From assembly GCA_965205905.1 (NCBI GenBank), contig CBDBHZ010000002.1:1-11998 (forward strand): a stretch of DNA of 11,998 bases, given 5' to 3'. Under the pieces are notes generated by a model, which made no database searches, was not told where the DNA came from, and saw only the letters and a list, made by a program, of their open reading frames with translations. Shown piece by piece: positions 6,905 to 11,998 of the stretch (the stretch's first letter is position 1; every line of letters starts with the position of its first letter). Source of the stretch: JAHZMA01 sp965205905. GTDB taxonomy: Bacteria > Pseudomonadota > Alphaproteobacteria > JABAAW01 > JAHZMA01. A program made the position numbers and the translations under genes.

Positions 6905-7327
6905 ATGGCGATTGAAAACACACTTTCTATCATTAAACCCGATGCTACTAAGCGCAATTTAACAGGTGCGATTAACAGCTATTTTGAAAAGCAAGGCTTG
7001 CAAATTGTTGCACAAAAACGGTTGCAACTCACCAAAAAAATGGCGGAACGCTTTTACGAAGTGCATAAGGAACGCCCTTTCTATAATGATTTGGTGAATT
7101 TTATGATGTCAGCCCCTGTGGTGGTGCAAGTATTACGTGGCGAGAATGCGGTGTTAAAAAATCGCGAGATTATGGGCGCAACCAACCCTGCTGATGCGGC
7201 GGCTGGCACAATCCGCAAAGATTTTGCAGAATCAGTTGAGGCAAATTCGGTGCATGGTTCGGATTCTGCTGAAAATGCCAAAGGCGAAATTGCGTTTTTC
7301 TTTGCTGAAATTGAGATTAATATCTAA
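6905..7327 (+). CDS. ndk: Nucleoside diphosphate kinase
   Basis: Ndk transfers the gamma-phosphate of ATP to other nucleoside diphosphates through a phosphohistidine, balancing the NTP and dNTP pools. The 140-residue protein is full length. The active-site histidine is H117 in the motif NSVHGSDS. Other nucleotide-site residues are present: K11, Y51, R87, T93, R104 and N114. AGGAG lies six bases before the ATG. The downstream DUF1244 start codon overlaps the ndk stop (taATG), so the two form an operon. A region of inverted repeats lies in front and may carry its promoter and leader. Confidence 0.97.
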   Translation: MAIENTLSIIKPDATKRNLTGAINSYFEKQGLQIVAQKRLQLTKKMAERFYEVHKERPFYNDLVNFMMSAPVVVQVLRGENAVLKNREIMGATNPADAAAGTIRKDFAESVEANSVHGSDSAENAKGEIAFFFAEIEINI

Positions 7328-7579
7328 TGGCAACGCAATTATCTGATAATGAAGCAATAGAAGCGGCAGTTTTTCGACAATTGGTAAAACATTTGCAAGA
7401 TAACAAAGACGTGCAGAATATTGATTTGATGAATCTGGCAGGTTTTTGTCAGGAACTGCCTTGCCAAATGGTATGCGGCTGAGGCAGAAAAACAAGGCAA
7501 AACTATTGACTATGACGAAGCCCGCACGATGGTTTACGGCATGGATTATCAGGAATGGAAAGAAAAATATCAAAAATAA
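7327..7579 (+). pseudogene. DUF1244-family small protein gene with a frameshift
   Basis: The ATG overlaps the ndk stop by one base. The first frame reads MATQLSDNEAIEAAVFRQL and on to NIDLMNLAGFC (residues 31-41), then runs off into a wrong frame and stops at 7480-7482. In another frame from 7451 the sequence continues as RNCLAKWYAAEAEKQG, then EARTMVYGMDYQEWKEKYQK, to the stop at 7577-7579. Joined, this is the characteristic DUF1244 (SMc04008-like) protein, with its conserved C-R-N-C-L-x-K-W-Y centre and Y-G-M-x-Y-x-E-W end, about 83 residues. One base too many lies near 7444-7450, next to a T5 run. The family's function is unknown. It is either a true pseudogene, a sequencing error, or, less likely, a recoded gene. 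Confidence 0.85.
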
Positions 7580-7610
7580 CGGTATTTTGTTGTTTTTTTT
7601 GACTGTTTCC

Positions 7611-7640
7611 CTTGTAACAATCAAAAACATACCTATATAT
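7611..7640 (+). promoter_or_regulatory. RpoH-type heat-shock promoter of dnaK
   Basis: CTTG (7611-7614) is followed after exactly 17 bases by CCTATATAT (7632-7640). This fits the alphaproteobacterial sigma-32 (RpoH) consensus of CTTG, 17-18 bases, then CYTATNT. It sits about 50 bases upstream of the dnaK start. No CIRCE element, the HrcA site, was found in this spacer. Confidence 0.8.
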
Positions 7641-7690
7641 AACTTATAATTATTTTAAAAATTATTTGATTGCATATCTGGAGAAACATT

Positions 7691-9601
7691 ATGGGCAAAG
7701 TAATCGGTATTGATTTAGGAACAACAAATTCTTGCGTGGCACTGATGGAAGGTAGCCAACCTAAAGTGATTGAAAACGCTGAAGGGCAACGCACAACGCC
7801 ATCAATGGTAGCATTCGCAGGCGGTGATGAACGGCTGGTTGGGCATTCTGCCAAACGCCAAGCGGTAACAAACCCTGAAAACACGCTCCATGCGATTAAG
7901 CGAATGATTGGGCGCAGATTTTCTGACGCGCAAATCAAAAAAGATTCGGCAACCCTGCCTTACAAAGTAACTGAAGGCGAAAATGGCGATGCATGGGTGG
8001 AATGTGAAGGCACAAAATACGCGCCATCGCAAATTTCAGCAATGATATTGCAAAAAATGAAAGAAACTGCCGAAGCCTATTTGGGCGAACCCGTAGATAA
8101 AGCCGTGATTACAGTGCCTGCTTATTTCAACGATTCGCAACGGCAAGCCACCAAAGATGCGGGTAAAATCGCAGGTTTAGAAGTGTTACGCATCATTAAC
8201 GAGCCAACGGCAGCCTCGCTTGCCTATGGGCTTGAAAAGAAAAATAACGGCACAGTTGCTGTCTATGATTTAGGCGGTGGCACATTTGATGTTTCGGTTT
8301 TAGAAATTGGCGATGGCATTTTTGAAGTGCGCTCAACCAATGGCGATACATTATTGGGCGGTGAAGATTTTGATAATGTGGTGATTCAGTATTTGGTTTC
8401 TGAATTTAAGAAAGAAAATTCGGTTGATTTATCGCAAGATAAAATGGCATTGCAACGCTTGAAAGAAGGCGCGGAAAAAGCCAAGATTGAATTATCATCA
8501 GCCACCCAAACCGAAATTAATCTGCCATTCATTACCGCAGACCAATCAGGGCCAAAACATTTGAATATTAAGCTGACACGGTCAAAATTTGAATCATTGG
8601 TAGAAGATTTGATTGCGCGCACGATTGCGCCATGTGAAGCGGCATTGAAAGATGCAGGGCTGAAGGCTGCTGAAATTGATGAAGTGATTTTGGTAGGCGG
8701 TATGACCCGTATGCCTAAAGTAATGGAAACTGTGCAGAAAATCTTTGGCAAAGAAGCGCATCGCGGTGTTAATCCTGATGAGGTTGTGGCACTAGGTGCG
8801 GCGATTCAAGCGGGCGTGTTGCAAGGCGATGTGAAAGATGTGTTACTGCTAGATGTAACGCCTTTATCGCTGGGTATTGAAACATTGGGCGGGGTATTTA
8901 CCCGTTTGATTGACCGCAATACCACGATTCCAACCAAGAAATCGCAAGTTTTCTCAACCGCAGAAGATAATCAAAGCGCGGTAACGATTCGCGTGTTTCA
9001 AGGTGAGCGCGAAATGGCGGCCGATAATAAAATGCTAGGGCAGTTTGATTTGGTCGGCATTCCATCGGCTCCGCGTGGCGCACCACAGATTGAGGTAGCG
9101 TTTGATATTGATGCCAATGGTATCGTCAATGTTTCTGCCAAAGATAAAGCAACGGGCAAGGAACAGCAAATCAAGATTCAAGCCTCTGGTGGGCTTGATG
9201 ATGGCGAAATTGAGCGGATGGTGAAAGATGCCGAAAGCAATGCTGAAACCGATAAGAAAAAACGCGAATTGGCAGATGCTAAAAATAACGGCGAAAGCAT
9301 GATGCATGCTTGCGAAAAAACGATGGGCGAATTAGGCGAAAAGCTAGATGCGACCGAGAAAGAAAATATCGAGACGCTTATCAGAGATTTGCGCGAGGCG
9401 TTGGAAGGCGAAGATTTGACGTTAATTCAAGACAAAACCAATCAGTTGACGCAAAGCTCAATGAAAATGGGCGAAATGCTCTACAAGCAAGCTGAAGCAG
9501 GACAAGGCGATAATACAGAAGCCGAAGCGCCGCAAGCCGATGATAATGTTGTTGATGCCGATTTTGAAGAGGTTGATGACAGCAAAAAGGACGATAAATA
9601 A
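7691..9601 (+). CDS. dnaK: Molecular chaperone DnaK (Hsp70)
   Basis: DnaK binds exposed hydrophobic peptides in an ATP-driven cycle. The 636-residue protein is complete. The ATPase domain covers residues 1-383, with GIDLGTTNS (6-14), K70, the VYDLGGGTFD loop (191-200, T198 at the autophosphorylation-site position) and VILVGGMTRMP near 332-342. The linker DVLLLDVTP (383-391) leads to the peptide-binding domain, and the acidic tail ends EEVDDSKKDDK. The ATG at 7691 is chosen because GGAG lies eight bases upstream; the longer frame from a TTG at 7670 adds seven unrelated residues. It is the first gene of a dnaK-dnaJ-grpE operon driven by an RpoH-type promoter. Confidence 0.98.
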   Translation: MGKVIGIDLGTTNSCVALMEGSQPKVIENAEGQRTTPSMVAFAGGDERLVGHSAKRQAVTNPENTLHAIKRMIGRRFSDAQIKKDSATLPYKVTEGENGDAWVECEGTKYAPSQISAMILQKMKETAEAYLGEPVDKAVITVPAYFNDSQRQATKDAGKIAGLEVLRIINEPTAASLAYGLEKKNNGTVAVYDLGGGTFDVSVLEIGDGIFEVRSTNGDTLLGGEDFDNVVIQYLVSEFKKENSVDLSQDKMALQRLKEGAEKAKIELSSATQTEINLPFITADQSGPKHLNIKLTRSKFESLVEDLIARTIAPCEAALKDAGLKAAEIDEVILVGGMTRMPKVMETVQKIFGKEAHRGVNPDEVVALGAAIQAGVLQGDVKDVLLLDVTPLSLGIETLGGVFTRLIDRNTTIPTKKSQVFSTAEDNQSAVTIRVFQGEREMAADNKMLGQFDLVGIPSAPRGAPQIEVAFDIDANGIVNVSAKDKATGKEQQIKIQASGGLDDGEIERMVKDAESNAETDKKKRELADAKNNGESMMHACEKTMGELGEKLDATEKENIETLIRDLREALEGEDLTLIQDKTNQLTQSSMKMGEMLYKQAEAGQGDNTEAEAPQADDNVVDADFEEVDDSKKDDK

Positions 9602-9633
9602 TGAGTGGTGGCATGGTTTATGGCTGCCGATGA
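9601..9633 (+). other. Possible 10-codon coupling ORF between dnaK and dnaJ
   Basis: An ATG overlaps the dnaK stop (taATG) and opens the short frame MSGGMVYGCR, which ends at a TGA (9631-9633) just inside dnaJ. The dnaJ start at 9620 has no good Shine-Dalgarno sequence, so ribosomes ending on this mini-ORF could restart on dnaJ. It may equally be chance. Confidence 0.2.
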
Positions 9634-10774
9634 TTATTATCAGTTGCTGGGGGTATCGAACGATGCCGATGCCGATGAGCTGAAACAGGCTTATCGCAAA
9701 AAGGCAATGCAATATCACCCCGACCGCAATCCGGGTGATAGCGAGGCAGAGAAAAACTTTAAGCAAATCAGCCAAGCCTACGATGTGTTGCGCGATGCCC
9801 AAAAGCGTAGTGCCTACGACCGTTATGGGCATGATGCTTTTACCAGCGGTGGCATGGGTAGCGGCAGTAACATGGGCGGCGGTGGCGGTGGTCAACATGG
9901 TTTTTCTGATATATCCGATATTTTTGAAGAAGTGTTTAGCGGTTTTATGGGCGGTGGCAGAGGACGCGGGCGCAGTAAACGCAATCGCGGTGAGGATTTA
10001 CGCTTTGATTTAACTGTTACTTTAGAAGATGCTTTTGCGGGCAAAAAAGAAGAGATTAATTTTAATGCCGAATCGGCTTGCGATTCTTGCAATGGCACAG
10101 GGGCAGCGACTCCAAACGATATTGTGAATTGCACGCAATGTAATGGGATTGGCGTGGTGCAGATACAACAGGGTTTCTTTACATTACAGCAAGAATGCCC
10201 ACGTTGTAGGGGCAAAGGGCAAGAGATAAAGCGGGCTTGCAATCAATGTAGGGGTGCAGGCAGAATGAAAGCGAGGCGTAATATTCGCGTTGATATTCCC
10301 GCAGGCGTTGAAGATGGTAACCGTATCCGCATTGCAGGCGAAGGAAATCACGGAGTGGAAGGCGCGGAAAAAGGCGACCTTTACGTGTTTATCAATATTT
10401 TACCGCATGATATTTTTGAACGCGAAGGCAAAGATGTGATGTGTGTGTTACCCATCAGCATGGCAAAAGCGGCATTGGGCGATAAGATAGAAGTGCCAGT
10501 GATGGATGGTGGCAAGGTGCGGGTTGAAATCCCCCCCGGCACGTCGCATGGCAAGCATTTCAGGTTGCGTGGCAAAGGTATGCCCGCATTGTATAATCGT
10601 GGCAATCGCGGTGATATGCTGGTTGAGGTGGTGATTGATATTCCTACCAATCTCAGCAAAAAGCAACGCGAATTATTAGAAAAATTTGATGAAGAGACAA
10701 AGCCATCATCGGAGCATCGTAATTTTTGGTCAAAAGTTTCCCATTTCTGGCAGCATCATGAAAAGGATAAATAA
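9620..10774 (+). CDS. dnaJ: Co-chaperone DnaJ (Hsp40)
   Basis: DnaJ delivers unfolded clients to DnaK and stimulates its ATPase. The 384-residue protein has the full class-A layout. The J domain is at residues 5-70, with the HPD motif at 33-35 in QYHPDRNPGD. A glycine-rich linker (77-118) follows. The zinc-binding domain has four C-x2-C-x-G-x-G repeats at 154-161, 171-178, 193-200 and 207-214. The C-terminal client-binding domains run from about 220 to 350. The start at 9620 (MAADDYYQLLG) is preferred because DnaJ proteins normally begin at DYY; a GTG at 9605 adds five residues and the dnaK stop is 18 bases upstream. The grpE ATG follows directly after its stop. No defect was seen. Confidence 0.97.
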   Translation: MAADDYYQLLGVSNDADADELKQAYRKKAMQYHPDRNPGDSEAEKNFKQISQAYDVLRDAQKRSAYDRYGHDAFTSGGMGSGSNMGGGGGGQHGFSDISDIFEEVFSGFMGGGRGRGRSKRNRGEDLRFDLTVTLEDAFAGKKEEINFNAESACDSCNGTGAATPNDIVNCTQCNGIGVVQIQQGFFTLQQECPRCRGKGQEIKRACNQCRGAGRMKARRNIRVDIPAGVEDGNRIRIAGEGNHGVEGAEKGDLYVFINILPHDIFEREGKDVMCVLPISMAKAALGDKIEVPVMDGGKVRVEIPPGTSHGKHFRLRGKGMPALYNRGNRGDMLVEVVIDIPTNLSKKQRELLEKFDEETKPSSEHRNFWSKVSHFWQHHEKDK

Positions 10775-11407
10775 ATGAGTGATAATAATCAAACAAATAA
10801 AAATGATAATGATAATGGGGCTGAGCAACCGCCTGAATTGAATGACGCAACTGAAGATGTTAATCTTACAGATGACGCGACCGAAATTGACGCTTCGGTA
10901 GATGAACCCGTTGAAGACGCACCAGAAGAAGACGAACTTGCTTTGTTGCAAGATAAGTTACAGCGCACATTTGCCGAATTGGAAAATACAAGGCGGCGTT
11001 TTGACCGCGAAAAGCAAGAAAGCACCAAATATGCGATTGCTGGTTTTGCCTCAGATATTCTAAGCCTTGCCGATAATTTAGAGCGCGCCTTGCAAGCAGT
11101 GCCACCAAAAGCCAAGCAGGAGAATGAGGCATTTGGTAATTTTGTAGAGGGCGTTGCGCTTTCGGCAAAAGAGCTCAATTCGATTTTTGAACGCAACCAT
11201 ATCAAAAAAATTGCACCTGCTTTGGGTGACGCATTTTCAGCCAATCAGCATCAGGCAGTATCGGAACTGCCAAGCGATACGCACCCTAAAGGCACAATCG
11301 TCCAAATCTTGCAACCCGGTTATGCGTTGCATGATAGGTTGATTCGCCCTGCAATGGTAATGGTTTCAGCAGGTGGCATTGCAAAGAAAGTGGATGTAAG
11401 TGCTTAA
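10775..11407 (+). CDS. grpE: Nucleotide exchange factor GrpE
   Basis: GrpE dimers open the DnaK nucleotide pocket and release ADP, closing the chaperone cycle. The 210-residue protein has an unusually acidic, Asn/Asp-rich N-terminus (1-54), a coiled coil (about 54-105, ELENTRRRFDREKQESTKYA), a four-helix-bundle part, and the C-terminal beta domain with FSANQHQAVSE (154-164) and the GrpE signature GTIVQILQPGYALHDRLIRP (173-192). AAGGA sits eight bases before the ATG, which follows the dnaJ stop with no spacing, so the genes are co-transcribed and probably coupled. A bidirectional terminator follows. Its place after dnaJ differs from the common grpE-dnaK-dnaJ order and is discussed as a finding. 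Confidence 0.97.
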   Translation: MSDNNQTNKNDNDNGAEQPPELNDATEDVNLTDDATEIDASVDEPVEDAPEEDELALLQDKLQRTFAELENTRRRFDREKQESTKYAIAGFASDILSLADNLERALQAVPPKAKQENEAFGNFVEGVALSAKELNSIFERNHIKKIAPALGDAFSANQHQAVSELPSDTHPKGTIVQILQPGYALHDRLIRPAMVMVSAGGIAKKVDVSA

Positions 11408-11446
11408 CATAAAAAGGCGTTTATTTTGATATTTATTTAATCCAAT

Positions 11447-11481
11447 AAAAAACCCCAGCGAAAAGTTTCGTTGGGGTTTTT
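11447..11481. terminator. Bidirectional intrinsic terminator between grpE and symporter gene
   Basis: AAAAACCCCAGCGAA and TTCGTTGGGGTTTTT form a near-perfect stem with one G-T wobble around a tight loop. A-rich and T-rich flanks give a U-run in both directions. It ends the dnaK-dnaJ-grpE operon on the + strand and the symporter gene on the minus strand. Confidence 0.9.
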
Positions 11482-11501
11482 AAGTTTAATGAAGCGTTAA
11501 A

Positions 11502-11998
11502 TTATTTAACACCCGGCTTTTTCTTAATTTCGCCAGATTTCAATCTATCAAAATAGCTGTTCATTTCTTTTTTCACGATTGGTGCTAATAGATATAGTCC
11601 CAAAATATTCGGTACGCAAATCAAGAATACAAGCGCATCAGAAATATCAAGGATGGGACCAAGAGACACCATGCAACCTAAAGCCACAAACACACAGAAT
11701 ATGATTTTATAAGCCACTTGATTATTTTCACCGAACAGATATGTCCAACCTTTAAGCCCGTAATAAGACCAAGAAATCATGGTTGAAAATGCAAATAACA
11801 TACCTGCTAATGCCAGCGGATATGGGAACCATGAAATTTGTCTTTCAAAGGCTGCCGATGTCATCGCAATACCCTCAGCACCGCCTGCAAAGCTAGGATT
11901 AGCCGCTTGCGAGGTGGTAATCACCAAAGCCGTAATGGTACAAATAACGATGGTATCAATGAAAGGCTCAAGCAATGAAACCGTGCCTTCCGTAACAG
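11502..11998 (-). CDS. Alanine/glycine:cation symporter (AGCS family), C-terminal part
   Basis: The reading frame runs to the right edge and its start lies outside the window. The visible 165 residues are the C-terminal part of a sodium- or proton-coupled amino acid symporter in the inner membrane. Near the edge the frame reads VTEGTVSLLEPFIDTIVICT, matching the conserved ...LEPFIDT... segment of the family. SWSYYGLKGWTYLFG is another family motif, followed by two membrane spans and a charged tail EIKKKPGVK. Visible membrane helices are roughly at residues 11-27, 56-76, 96-115 and 120-140 of the visible part. The exact substrate, alanine or glycine, cannot be told from this part. It converges on grpE and shares its terminator. 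Confidence 0.9.
   Translation of the reverse strand, partial: VTEGTVSLLEPFIDTIVICTITALVITTSQAANPSFAGGAEGIAMTSAAFERQISWFPYPLALAGMLFAFSTMISWSYYGLKGWTYLFGENNQVAYKIIFCVFVALGCMVSLGPILDISDALVFLICVPNILGLYLLAPIVKKEMNSYFDRLKSGEIKKKPGVK

Noticed and set aside
7580..7690. CIRCE element for HrcA control of dnaK
   Set aside because: No TTAGCACTC / GAGTGCTAA pair is present in the spacer.
9892..10242. Minus-strand frame of 116 codons inside dnaJ
   Set aside because: It is the antisense shadow of the zinc-finger region of a clearly intact dnaJ.
1..11998. CRISPR array, phage or transposase gene
   Set aside because: No regularly spaced direct repeats, and no integrase, transposase or phage structural protein sequences, were seen in the window.

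Overview
The window looks like chromosomal DNA of a moderately AT-rich alphaproteobacterium. The main support is the heat-shock promoter in front of dnaK (CTTG, 17 nt, CCTATATAT), which fits the alphaproteobacterial RpoH consensus. A DUF1244 gene and typical alphaproteobacterial leucyl aminopeptidase and DnaK sequences agree with this. Genus cannot be told by eye.

Region 1 (1-1524) is accessory and decaying. It holds the 3' end of an ankyrin-type gene, then a second ankyrin-repeat gene broken by three indels, then a convergent secreted staphylococcal-nuclease-like gene whose last residues are cut off by an indel in an A6 run. The two ankyrin genes share a C-terminal motif and look like tandem paralogs.

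Region 2 (1525-2255) has no convincing gene. It contains a densely structured stretch (1534-1731) with two mutually exclusive pairings, and the first copy of a 133-bp palindromic repeat inside a wider inverted repeat. A second copy (4631-4762) lies just after the usp stop codon. Both copies have a perfect 12-bp terminal inverted repeat and a central hairpin, and they differ by which arm carries an extra GC-rich insert.

Region 3 (2256-6648) holds a SulP anion transporter and a two-domain universal stress protein in one + strand operon. On the minus strand, an M17 leucyl aminopeptidase overlaps a downstream MarR-type regulator.

Region 4 (6649-11481) is housekeeping and stress. It holds ndk, a frameshifted DUF1244 gene that overlaps the ndk stop, and a dnaK-dnaJ-grpE heat-shock operon. 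GrpE, the nucleotide exchange factor, is encoded last, so all three parts of the Hsp70 cycle come from one RpoH-type promoter. A strong bidirectional terminator separates grpE from a convergent alanine/glycine:cation symporter gene that runs off the right edge.

The most notable signals are the palindromic repeat family, the structured segment at 1534-1731, and five frameshifts confined to three genes while every core gene is intact.
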